Notes under the pieces: generated by a model
The model's input: only the letters and a program-made list of their open reading frames with translations
Told to the model about the DNA's origin: nothing
Databases searched by the model: none
Made by a program: the position numbers and the translations under genes
Shown: positions 1 to 8,255 of the stretch, in pieces
How positions within the stretch are numbered: position 1 is the first letter of the stretch
Layout: each line of letters starts with the position of its first letter
From: Balneolaceae bacterium
GTDB lineage: Bacteria; Bacteroidota; Rhodothermia; Balneolales; Balneolaceae
Direction: 5' to 3'
NCBI GenBank assembly: GCA_007693745.1
Contig: REDA01000054.1
Location: forward strand, 37,850-101,849
Length of the DNA: 64,000 nt

Positions 1-1311
1 CCTCGGCTCCCACCCGGGCTCATAGTCACGCCTCCACATGCTCATCGCCTCAGAGTCTCCAATGATCCTTCCGGTTGAGGGATCGAGATTCAGAGATCGT
101 CCCACATACTGAGAGATATTTCCCAAATGAAGAGCCATTACACTCTTTTGCCCCTCTTCTATGGATGAGTTTAATGCGGTCTGCTCACGGATCGCTCCGG
201 CAAAATTGTGCACATGCAGATCCGTAAGACCACCCCCGCCCACTGTATCCAGCGGGTCCGATTCGTCAGATCGCATTTTCCGGCGAATCTCCTCATTATC
301 CAGATTCCATGCAACATACCCGCTCCTGTCAATCATCATAGTTCCGTTGGTGCCGTGGATCAGGGATCCTCTGCCACGGTTCCAGAACGGAAAGCCGTTA
401 CAGCTCCTCCCCTCCCACTGGATACTTTTGCCCTCTGCAAAATCAAAATTCACGTTTTGCGTGTCATAAAACTCCCAGTCATCCCTGAAGTGAAAGCGTC
501 CTCCGTTGGATGCGATTTTATTCGGCATACCTACATCCAATGCCCATCTGCAGATGTCATACTCATGAGTTCCGTTGTTTAGTATCTCACCGGTACCCCA
601 TTTCCAGAACCAGTGCCAGTTGTAGTGGATCAGATTGTCACGGTAGGGTGTGCGGGGAGCGGGTCCCTGCCAGAGTTCGTAATCAAGCCATTCCGGAACC
701 GGGGCAATGGAGCCGTTCCCAATAGAACCCCGAGTGTTGGCATAAAAACATTTCCCGTAATAAACATCCCCGATAAGACCGTTGCGGATCTCCTGAATCG
801 CCTCCATGGATTCGGGTGCCGAGCGTTGCTGATTCCCCATCTGCACCAGTTTACCGTATCGTTGCTGCGCTCTCACGATCAGTTCAGCCTCATAGGGATT
901 GTGACTTCCCGGTTTTTCCACATACACATGTTTTCCGGCCTGAAGTGCCATGATCGCAGCAGGGGTGTGCCAGTGATCCGGAGCTCCGATCACCAGGGCA
1001 TCGATATCCGGATCCTCGAGAGCTCTCCTGAAGTCCGTTCCAACTTCAGGTCTTTTCCCCTGAATCTCCTGCACACCGGAAGCAAGCTCTTCCAGGGGGC
1101 GGTAATCCACATCGAAAATGGATTTCACCTCCGTGGCGTGAACACGGGCAAAGACATTTGCAAGATGGCCTGCGCGCCCGCGCCCTCCCATTACAGCCAC
1201 TACCACCTTTTCATTGGCGGAAACAGCCCCTCTGGATAGCGAAAATGGCCCGGATAACCCGATGGCTGCGGTTGTAAGTGCTGAAGATTTTAAAAAAGTT
1301 TTACGGTCCAT
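1..1311 (-). CDS. Tat-exported Gfo/Idh/MocA-family oxidoreductase (3' end cut by window)
   Basis: The gene is read leftward from the ATG at 1311 and has no stop before base 1, so it is partial. The 437 residues visible probably lack only the last few, as this family is usually about 430-450 aa. The N-terminus (MDRKTFLKSSAL) looks like a Tat signal with a weak twin-basic motif. A Rossmann fold follows (VAVMGGRGRAG, about residues 37-47), then the family signature EKP (VEKPGSHNP). These proteins are NAD(P)-dependent sugar or sugar-acid oxidoreductases, and Tat export would place this one in the periplasm with its cofactor already bound. It is divergent from the lipoprotein at 1480 across a 168-bp gap that must hold both promoters. 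The substrate is unknown. Confidence 0.9.
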   Translation of the reverse strand, partial: MDRKTFLKSSALTTAAIGLSGPFSLSRGAVSANEKVVVAVMGGRGRAGHLANVFARVHATEVKSIFDVDYRPLEELASGVQEIQGKRPEVGTDFRRALEDPDIDALVIGAPDHWHTPAAIMALQAGKHVYVEKPGSHNPYEAELIVRAQQRYGKLVQMGNQQRSAPESMEAIQEIRNGLIGDVYYGKCFYANTRGSIGNGSIAPVPEWLDYELWQGPAPRTPYRDNLIHYNWHWFWKWGTGEILNNGTHEYDICRWALDVGMPNKIASNGGRFHFRDDWEFYDTQNVNFDFAEGKSIQWEGRSCNGFPFWNRGRGSLIHGTNGTMMIDRSGYVAWNLDNEEIRRKMRSDESDPLDTVGGGGLTDLHVHNFAGAIREQTALNSSIEEGQKSVMALHLGNISQYVGRSLNLDPSTGRIIGDSEAMSMWRRDYEPGWEPR

Positions 1312-1479
1312 GGATCCCTGTTTTTATGGTTATGGATTTGCAATCAATCCGATAAGCTTTTAATATCATGATGGATCACAGAAGCTCCCCGGCAGCAGCA
1401 TGCTATCTGCTTAAGCTTTCTGAAGAAACATCCACATCAGAACGAACATAGATAAAAGCTAACATACATTCAATCAATA

Positions 1480-2913
1480 ATGACTCTGCCACCCGGATCT
1501 CTTCTCTTTTTTACGATCATCTTTACATCTCTTCTCACTGTATCATTTTCCGGCTGTACCTCTTCAGAAGAGAGCAGTAACCAAATCTCAGATGGAGCGG
1601 GTGAGATTCGCCTGATGACCCTGAATCCCGGTCACTTTCATGCAGCGCTGGTGCAGAAAAACGAACTGGAAGGAGTAAGCAGCAGGGTTCATATCTATTC
1701 TCCGGGCGGGGAGGATCTGGCTTTGCACATGCAGCGAATCAACGGCTTCAACCAGCGGAATGAGGATCCCACAGAGTGGGAATCTGTCATTTATGAAGGC
1801 CACGATTATTTCAAAAAAATGCTTGAGGAGCAGCCGGGCAATGTTATGATTGTGGCGGGCAATAACCGCCTTAAAACAGATTATATCCTTCAGGCCGTGG
1901 ATGAAGGAATCCATGTACTTTCTGACAAACCGATGGCAATCGACTCCGGCAACTGGATACGGCTACGTGATGCATTCCGGATTGCCGGGGAGAGAGGGGT
2001 GCTTCTGTATGATATCATGACCGAACGATATGAGGTCACCTCACGAATACAGAGGATACTGGCTCAAAACAGAGAACTGTTCGGAGAACTGCAGACCGGC
2101 ACTCCTGATGAACCGGCCGTTGTGAAACAGAGTGTGCATCATCTTTACAAAATGGTGGCCGGAGCTCCGCTCAGACGTCCACAGTGGTATTTTGACACCC
2201 TGCAGCAAGGTGAGGGGATCGTGGATGTGACCACACATCTGGTGGATCTCTCGCTCTGGGGTACATTCCCGGACGAAGCGATCAGCTATGAGTCTGATGT
2301 CGAACTGATCCATGCCCGAAGATGGCCAACCATGCTTACAGAAGAACAGTTTGGCAGAATCACCGGGGCTTCCGCATTTCCGGATTTTCTGCAGGAGCAG
2401 TTGCTGGCCGACGGACGGCTTCCCTACTACAGTAACGGGGAAATCGGGTTTACACTCCGTGAACACCATGTGAATGTCTCCGTAGAGTGGGCTTATGAAG
2501 CGCCACCGGGTGGTAATGATACACACTACAGCCTGATGCGCGGCACGCATTCCAACCTGGTGATCCGGCAGGGAGCCGATCAGAATTTCAGAAGTACGCT
2601 TTTTGTGGAAATGGCGGAAGGTACGGATCCGGTAAATCTTGAAAGGGCACTTGAAGCTTCGGTTGAAGAGCTGAGCGGTGAATTTCCCGGACTCTCTTAC
2701 CTCAAAAACGAGTATGGATTCGAACTCATCATACCTGATGAATACTATCTGGGACATGAAGCGCATTTCGGAAAAGTGGCAGAAGCCTATTTCGGATATC
2801 TCAAAGAGGGACGGCTGCCACACTGGGAAATACCGAACATGATCACGAAATATTATATTACAACACAGGCTAGGGAACTGGCGATGCGGGCCGATTCAGC
2901 TTCCGATCTGTAA
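1480..2913 (+). CDS. Lipoprotein with Gfo/Idh-like N-terminus and putative oxidoreductase C-terminal domain
   Basis: This 477-aa protein starts with a hydrophobic signal ending in a lipobox (SFSGC, Cys about residue 26), so it is probably a Sec-exported lipoprotein. The next section resembles the Gfo/Idh/MocA nucleotide-binding domain, but the usual GxGxxG loop is replaced by NPGHFHAAL and the EKP signature by DKP. The C-terminal half resembles the putative oxidoreductase C-terminal family (PF16490). Enzymatic activity is unproven. A Sec-exported protein would have to acquire any nucleotide cofactor outside the cytoplasm, so it may bind sugars without being a redox enzyme. It lies between a Tat-type Gfo/Idh gene and uxuA, which suggests a role in carbohydrate-acid use. 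Confidence 0.85.
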   Translation: MTLPPGSLLFFTIIFTSLLTVSFSGCTSSEESSNQISDGAGEIRLMTLNPGHFHAALVQKNELEGVSSRVHIYSPGGEDLALHMQRINGFNQRNEDPTEWESVIYEGHDYFKKMLEEQPGNVMIVAGNNRLKTDYILQAVDEGIHVLSDKPMAIDSGNWIRLRDAFRIAGERGVLLYDIMTERYEVTSRIQRILAQNRELFGELQTGTPDEPAVVKQSVHHLYKMVAGAPLRRPQWYFDTLQQGEGIVDVTTHLVDLSLWGTFPDEAISYESDVELIHARRWPTMLTEEQFGRITGASAFPDFLQEQLLADGRLPYYSNGEIGFTLREHHVNVSVEWAYEAPPGGNDTHYSLMRGTHSNLVIRQGADQNFRSTLFVEMAEGTDPVNLERALEASVEELSGEFPGLSYLKNEYGFELIIPDEYYLGHEAHFGKVAEAYFGYLKEGRLPHWEIPNMITKYYITTQARELAMRADSASDL

Positions 2914-3061
2914 CCGTTTCGGAAGAAGCAGAAACAATATTTATAACCAAGAATACCAGCCAGGAATTGCCAGAACAGAGTCCTCACGTCAGGCCGCAGG
3001 CATTCTGCCAAAAATTTGCATCCAAGTTCACTCACACATTTAATCCGAATCCGCTGAAACG

Positions 3062-4273
3062 TTGAAACAGAACCCGATTCCTTATCTTGAAAAAACCTGG
3101 CGCTGGTTTGGCCCCTCCGACCCGGTCAGCCTCTCTGAAATCAGACAGACTGGTGCTACAGGCATCGTCACTGCACTACATCACATTCCCAACGGGGAGA
3201 TCTGGGAATCTCACGAAATTGAGAAACGGAAAAGGGAGATAGAAGCTGCAGGACTCCGCTGGTCGGTCGTGGAAAGTGTGCCGGTGCATGAAGAGATAAA
3301 ACGCCGTGCCGGCAGATTCAGAACCTATATCCAAAACTATCAGCAGACCCTCCGCAATCTTGCTGAATGCGATGTTCCTGTGGTCTGCTACAATTTCATG
3401 CCGGTGCTCGACTGGACCCGGACAGAACTTCATTTTCCGCTTGAAAGTGGTGCATCGGCACTGCGGTTTGATGAAATTGATCTGGCTCTTTTCGACCTGT
3501 TTTTGCTGAAACGAACTGGAGCTGAGACCGATTACAGTAACGATGTAATCTCTGCTGCTGAAGGAAAAAAGAGTCGGATCACAGATGAGGAGAAAGAGCA
3601 GCTCACCGCAACGATTCTGGCCGGACTTCCCGGAGCTGAAGAGGGATATACCACCAATCAGTTCCTGCAGGCACTTTCTGAGTATGACGGGATTACCGAT
3701 AATGACCTGCGAACCCATCTGAAGGAGTTCCTTTTGGAGATTGCACCAGTTGCTGAAGAGTGCGGAGTCAGGCTGGCGATTCATCCGGACGACCCACCCT
3801 TTCCGCTGTTTGGGCTTCCAAGGGTGGTGAGTACCGAATCAGATGCCAGAGAGCTTCTGGATTCGGTAAATCTTCAGGCCAACGGCCTCTGTTTCTGCAG
3901 CGGGTCTTATGGTGCCCGGCCGGATAATGATCTGCCGGGGATGATCCGGCGACTTGGTGAACGTATTCACTTTATTCACCTCAGAAATGTACAGTTGGAA
4001 GAGGGTCGATCCTTTCATGAAGCTGCACATCTGGTAGGCAGTGTGGGGATGGCAGATGTGATGCAGGCCATTGTTACGGAGCAGAAGCGAAGGGTAGAAT
4101 CGGGACGCAGTGACAGTGCCATTCCCATGAGGCCGGATCACGGCCACCGCATGCTTGATGATTTCAGCAGAGAATCCAATCCCGGCTACTCCCTGATTGG
4201 CCGCATGCGGGGACTTGCAGAGTTAAGAGGCCTTGAGATGGGAATTAGGAGTCTAATGACAAATTCCCATTAG
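3062..4273 (+). CDS. uxuA: Mannonate dehydratase UxuA
   Basis: UxuA dehydrates D-mannonate to 2-keto-3-deoxy-D-gluconate (KDG) in the cytoplasm. The 403-aa length is normal for the family. Family landmarks are the N-terminal WRWFGPSDPVSL (13-24), TALHHIPNG (about 37-45), a metal-site section with AIHPDDPP (about 239), and RPDHGHRM (about 357-364). The TTG at 3062 is chosen as start because the conserved N-terminus begins directly after it and no ATG lies between it and the conserved section. It is 148 bp downstream of the lipoprotein gene and is the only core hexuronate enzyme on the plus strand, apart from the rest of the pathway at 9.7-15.1 kb. It ends convergent to the Gfo/Idh gene at 4339, with 65 bp between them and no clear terminator. 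Confidence 0.97.
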   Translation: MKQNPIPYLEKTWRWFGPSDPVSLSEIRQTGATGIVTALHHIPNGEIWESHEIEKRKREIEAAGLRWSVVESVPVHEEIKRRAGRFRTYIQNYQQTLRNLAECDVPVVCYNFMPVLDWTRTELHFPLESGASALRFDEIDLALFDLFLLKRTGAETDYSNDVISAAEGKKSRITDEEKEQLTATILAGLPGAEEGYTTNQFLQALSEYDGITDNDLRTHLKEFLLEIAPVAEECGVRLAIHPDDPPFPLFGLPRVVSTESDARELLDSVNLQANGLCFCSGSYGARPDNDLPGMIRRLGERIHFIHLRNVQLEEGRSFHEAAHLVGSVGMADVMQAIVTEQKRRVESGRSDSAIPMRPDHGHRMLDDFSRESNPGYSLIGRMRGLAELRGLEMGIRSLMTNSH

Positions 4274-4338
4274 TGTTTTCAGGCGTTTGTCTGAGCTCAA
4301 TTCACAGTAATATCCGCAGAGATCGTTTATGAGAAATT

Positions 4339-5712
4339 CTAAACTTCCAAACCCCGGGCCGGATGAGGCTGTATCGTAGTCAGATCGCCAATGTTTACCG
4401 GTCGGTTACCGGAATCGATGCTCTTGCGTGCTGCAACACCCACCAGAATCGACATTACTCCATCACGAACGCCCGCCTGCTGACGCAGCGGGTCGGGACG
4501 GTCCGGATCTCTGAAAAGCTGATCGGTCATGACCGGATCTCCACCCCAGTGGCCTCCGGAGCCGTGTTCTACAAAGAACTGCTCCTCCTCACGGTCTGAG
4601 TAGCGCCGGTTGGGCATGAAGGTGATCTCTTCACCAAACTTTCGCGGCCAGCCGCCTGCCCTCACTTCAAGGCGTCCCTCTGTACCGTTCACCACCAGTT
4701 TATACCCTTCAAACCCGGTATCAGCGGTAAGGCTGTAGGTCATGATCGCGCCATTGGCATATTTAACAACGGCCGTATGTTTTTCCCAGATATCGATCTC
4801 CTCACGGAATACGCAGTTATCGCGTATATAACCGTCGTACTGCTCATTATCTGTGTAAAGTGTGCGCAGATGCTCATTTTCAAGAATATTCCAGTGGTAG
4901 GGACACTGCGAGGTAAAGTTGCAGTCACGGCAGTTGTTTCCGCGAAACGGCCCCTTTCTCCCGAAACGCTCCAGAGCACCCCAGGCAGTCACCTCTTCCG
5001 GATCGGAGTTGATCCACCAGTTGGCCATGTCGAAATGGTGGGTTGATTTGTGTACCCAAAGCGATCCGCCATACTGCCGCTGTCCATGCCAGCGCTGCAT
5101 GTAACGCATCAGATGGCTGTGCGAAATGTGGTAATGAAAATCGACGGAGCGGATATCACCCACATAACCCTCCATAATCAGCTCTTTGATTTTGGCCCGG
5201 TATGGGGGATAACGATAGTTGAAGGTGACGATCACCTTTCTGCCATACTCTTTTTCCGCATTGATTATCGCCTGAGCTTTCTGCTCATCAATCGTTAGCG
5301 GCTTCTCCGTGATGATGTCACAGCCATGCCGCATCCCTGTTATGATATGCTCATGATGCACATCATCGCGTGATGTCACAATCAGAACCTCCGGTTTTTG
5401 CGCGGCAAGCATCTCATCCAGATCCGTATAGGCAGGAAGGTTTCCTCCAATATACTCCCTTGCTACCTGCAGGCGGCCCGGATTGATATCACACAGTGAA
5501 ACCAGCTCAACGGTGTCGGAATAGTTCGCACGCAGACTTCGCCCAAACATGCTGACTCCCCGAACTCCGGTACCCACCAGCGCCATTCTGCGCTTTTCCT
5601 TAAAAAATGACCCCGCACCGGCCAGGGCAGGCGCTGCCACGAGTGTTCCACCGGCGGCTGCACCGGCCGTTTTAATAAATTCTCTTCGCGTGTAGAATGG
5701 TTTCGTTGTCAT
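4339..5712 (-). CDS. Tat-exported Gfo/Idh/MocA-family oxidoreductase with Cys cluster
   Basis: The 457-aa protein begins with a clear Tat signal (TRREFIKTAG at 8-17, then an Ala-rich hydrophobic section). The Rossmann loop is LVGTGVRG (45-52) and the family signature EKP is at 136-138. THHFDMANWW (about 224-233) matches the usual catalytic His region. A Cys cluster C-x2-C-x5-C-P-Y (Cys 261, 264, 270) suggests a structural metal site, and is known from other members of this superfamily. The protein is probably a periplasmic NAD(P)-dependent oxidoreductase acting on a sugar or glycoside; the substrate cannot be told. It is last in the minus-strand series after pmoA-like, apbE and the Gfo/Idh gene at 5919, from which it is 206 bp distant. 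Confidence 0.92.
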   Translation of the reverse strand: MTTKPFYTRREFIKTAGAAAGGTLVAAPALAGAGSFFKEKRRMALVGTGVRGVSMFGRSLRANYSDTVELVSLCDINPGRLQVAREYIGGNLPAYTDLDEMLAAQKPEVLIVTSRDDVHHEHIITGMRHGCDIITEKPLTIDEQKAQAIINAEKEYGRKVIVTFNYRYPPYRAKIKELIMEGYVGDIRSVDFHYHISHSHLMRYMQRWHGQRQYGGSLWVHKSTHHFDMANWWINSDPEEVTAWGALERFGRKGPFRGNNCRDCNFTSQCPYHWNILENEHLRTLYTDNEQYDGYIRDNCVFREEIDIWEKHTAVVKYANGAIMTYSLTADTGFEGYKLVVNGTEGRLEVRAGGWPRKFGEEITFMPNRRYSDREEEQFFVEHGSGGHWGGDPVMTDQLFRDPDRPDPLRQQAGVRDGVMSILVGVAARKSIDSGNRPVNIGDLTTIQPHPARGLEV

Positions 5713-5918
5713 GGCGTTTCACCTTTGGTCCGTTGGAAATAAAACTAAACTGTGATTCAGATCCGGTCATCTGATCCGTATGTCATCAATGCACATTCAA
5801 AAAATCATTGGGTCAATCCGCTATGATTTTCACCAATTTTTAGTAAAATCAGTGAATTTGTAAGGTAAATCCGACAGCGAGATCCCGCTTCCATTACTGC
5901 CTGGCGGGCAGAACCACT

Positions 5919-7196
5919 CTATCCGCTCACTCTGTACTTCTCCGGCAGGGTAACATCCCGTCCGGTTTTGGTCGCTTCTTCAGCCAGCAATGTCCAGGTC
6001 GATGCGTTGTACCCCTCCAGAGTCAGCTTTTCAGGCGCTGTCCCTTCACGTATAAAATTGATAAAGCCTTCCATGTAGAGCAGGGTATCATTCAGCTCAT
6101 AATCGGGAGAGATATATCTGCCCCCAAGGCGAATCGGGGCATCCGGGATCCACGTGGCTCCTCCGATGGGGATGGTTTCATTGGCTCCTTCCTCTATATC
6201 CCGGATCAGACTCTGAACAGCAGGCGGATCGGCCGGAAACTCCTCGTACTGCATATTGGACTCCAGCTCGATGGTTCCGTCGTTCCCAAGAACCTGCACC
6301 TGCATGCCGTTATGCTTATTACTCGTAATGCAGTCGTAGCTGAAGTGAATATCTTCCGGATATTTAAATACCAGTGAGAAGTTATCCCACACTTCCCTTC
6401 CGTCCTTGAAATGGTTGATGCTTCCGCTTCCCATAACGGAGAGTGGCTGAGAACCCAGAACCCAGTTCGCCACCTGGAAATGATGGGAGCCGAGCTCAGA
6501 GATCATCCCGGCCGAATAGTCATCGTAAAAACGCCAGTTTCGCTGCCGGTCGAGGGGTGTGCCTCTTCCGTCAGTATCTCTGTAGAACACCCAGTCTGTA
6601 TTCCTGTGCCACCACCCCCTCATCATCGTTACCGGACCAATATCTCCTCTTTGAATCCGTTGCATCGACTCCAGATAGACCGGGTTGAACAGGCGCTGGT
6701 GACCAATCAGCATCACCTTTCCGCTCTCCTTCCATGCGTCGTACATCGCTTTTACTTCATCCAGGGTACGGGCCATTGCCTTTTCACAAAACACGTGAAT
6801 TCCGGCCTGTAAGCAATCAATGGTTTGCTGCGCATGTTCATGAAGAGGTGTCGCAATCACAACACCATCCAGTTCCACATTCTCTATCATCTCCCTGTAG
6901 TCCAGGAAAGCCTCCGCTTCTCCTCCGGTCAGGTCGATCGCCCGCTCATAGTGAGGCAGATAGTTGTCACAAACTGCAACGATTTCAATGTTCATGTGCT
7001 GCTGCAATTCGCGCAGATTCCAGTAGAGAGCCCTCCCTCTTGATCCCACTCCGATCACCCCGATTCTGACGCGGTCGCCGGCCCCTTTGCCGAAAGATGC
7101 GGGCTGATTAAATACTGAAAACCAGGGCATGGTTGTGGTGAGAAGAGTCGTTCCCGCCAGCGATGCGGTCAGCTCAAGAAAATTCCTTCGGTTCAT
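5919..7196 (-). CDS. Tat-exported Gfo/Idh/MocA-family oxidoreductase
   Basis: The protein has 425 aa, with an N-terminal signal starting MNRRNFLELTAS that fits the short Tat signals of this family (RRNFL). The Rossmann motif is IGVIGVGSRGR (about 45-55). The usual EKP signature reads CEKAMART, with Ala for Pro. SHHFQVANW, about 100 residues further on, corresponds to the catalytic His region. The role is by family: NAD(P)-dependent oxidation or reduction of a sugar or sugar derivative, probably in the periplasm. It is 123 bp downstream of apbE on the same strand, and probably belongs to the pmoA-like/apbE transcript. Its substrate is unknown. Confidence 0.92.
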   Translation of the reverse strand: MNRRNFLELTASLAGTTLLTTTMPWFSVFNQPASFGKGAGDRVRIGVIGVGSRGRALYWNLRELQQHMNIEIVAVCDNYLPHYERAIDLTGGEAEAFLDYREMIENVELDGVVIATPLHEHAQQTIDCLQAGIHVFCEKAMARTLDEVKAMYDAWKESGKVMLIGHQRLFNPVYLESMQRIQRGDIGPVTMMRGWWHRNTDWVFYRDTDGRGTPLDRQRNWRFYDDYSAGMISELGSHHFQVANWVLGSQPLSVMGSGSINHFKDGREVWDNFSLVFKYPEDIHFSYDCITSNKHNGMQVQVLGNDGTIELESNMQYEEFPADPPAVQSLIRDIEEGANETIPIGGATWIPDAPIRLGGRYISPDYELNDTLLYMEGFINFIREGTAPEKLTLEGYNASTWTLLAEEATKTGRDVTLPEKYRVSG

Positions 7197-7319
7197 AATC
7201 TGATTGATAAAATTAAGCTATCTCTCAATCTACTGTGAGCTGACAAAAAAAACCAATGAATCTGACAAAAATTACTAAATCAGAAAAGCGAAAATGGTCC
7301 GGGAGATGCACGTCATTTT

Positions 7320-8222
7320 TCAGTAAGATGTCACAACCACTTCCGGTGTCCAGTAATCTGCCCGGACAATATCAACCTCCGGGTACGCCTCTTTCAGCGA
7401 ACGGATCTTTTCACTCTCCGAGACCAGACAAGCCGTTGAGAGCATCTCCGCAAGCAGGGGAGATTCGGCATGGACACTCACTGCAGACAGGTTTTCCCAT
7501 GGTTTGCCGCTATGAGGGTCGATGATATGGCGGTGGTTGACCAGTCTGCCGCTGTCATTCACCCGGAAGTTGGAGGAGGTGGAGACCGAACCACCGCATA
7601 GGCGAAACTCATGCAGGGTTTTTCCGGGATCGAGATAGTTGTTCATTCCTATCTTCCATGCACCCCCTGCCGGATGTTCACCTAAGGCCAGAACAGAGCT
7701 TTCACCGAAACTGATAAATGCTGATTTCGCTTCGGTGTTCAGTATCATCTCTTTGATTTTCTCCAGAGCGTACCCCTTCCCAAGGCCGCCAAAGTCAATC
7801 TCCATCCCGTTACGGGTAAATGCAGCCGTTCGCTGATCCGGATCGAGCAGCAGATGCTGAAACCCGCAGCGATCCTTCACCTGCTGAAAATCCTCATCCG
7901 CTTCACTCTCTTTATCTTTCCAGTACTCCATGAGCGGGCGGCAGGTGAGGTCGAAGGCTCCGTCTGTTTTCTCCCAGATATATCTGCACGCCTGCAGCAG
8001 ATCAAACAGTTCTTCATCCGGCTCAACGGTTTCTCCTGCAGCTGCAGCATTAAGCCTGCTCACCTCACTCTCCGGCAGAAAACGGCTCATCTTCTGCTCA
8101 ATCCTGTTCACTTCACCCCTGAGATGGTAAAAGAGCCGTTCCGCTTTTCCCTCTTCCAGATCCGGAAGAAGGGCGTAAAACCGGGTGCCCATCGCAAAAA
8201 AACGGTTTTGATACATATCCAT
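7320..8222 (-). CDS. apbE: FAD:protein FMN transferase (ApbE family)
   Basis: ApbE enzymes cut FAD and attach FMN covalently to a Ser/Thr of target proteins, using Mg2+. The 300-aa protein shows the family landmarks EIDFGGLGKGYALEKI (about 155-170), the ISFGES loop and HIIDPHSGKPW (about 233-243) with the metal-site Asp. It starts MDMYQNRFFAMGTRFY, with no signal peptide or lipobox, so it is probably cytosolic, unlike the lipoprotein ApbE forms. It lies 33 bp after the PmoA-like gene and upstream of two exported Gfo/Idh genes. No FMN-binding-domain substrate protein, NqrC or RnfG is encoded in the window, so its target is unknown. Confidence 0.93.
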   Translation of the reverse strand: MDMYQNRFFAMGTRFYALLPDLEEGKAERLFYHLRGEVNRIEQKMSRFLPESEVSRLNAAAAGETVEPDEELFDLLQACRYIWEKTDGAFDLTCRPLMEYWKDKESEADEDFQQVKDRCGFQHLLLDPDQRTAAFTRNGMEIDFGGLGKGYALEKIKEMILNTEAKSAFISFGESSVLALGEHPAGGAWKIGMNNYLDPGKTLHEFRLCGGSVSTSSNFRVNDSGRLVNHRHIIDPHSGKPWENLSAVSVHAESPLLAEMLSTACLVSESEKIRSLKEAYPEVDIVRADYWTPEVVVTSY

Positions 8223-8255
8223 ACAATGCGGAGCAAACCCGGTCAGAGCTGGCAG

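Noticed and set aside
613..1239. Plus-strand frame of 208 codons in the first kilobase
   Set aside because: It is opposite the partial Gfo/Idh gene, whose Rossmann and EKP motifs are clear on the minus strand.
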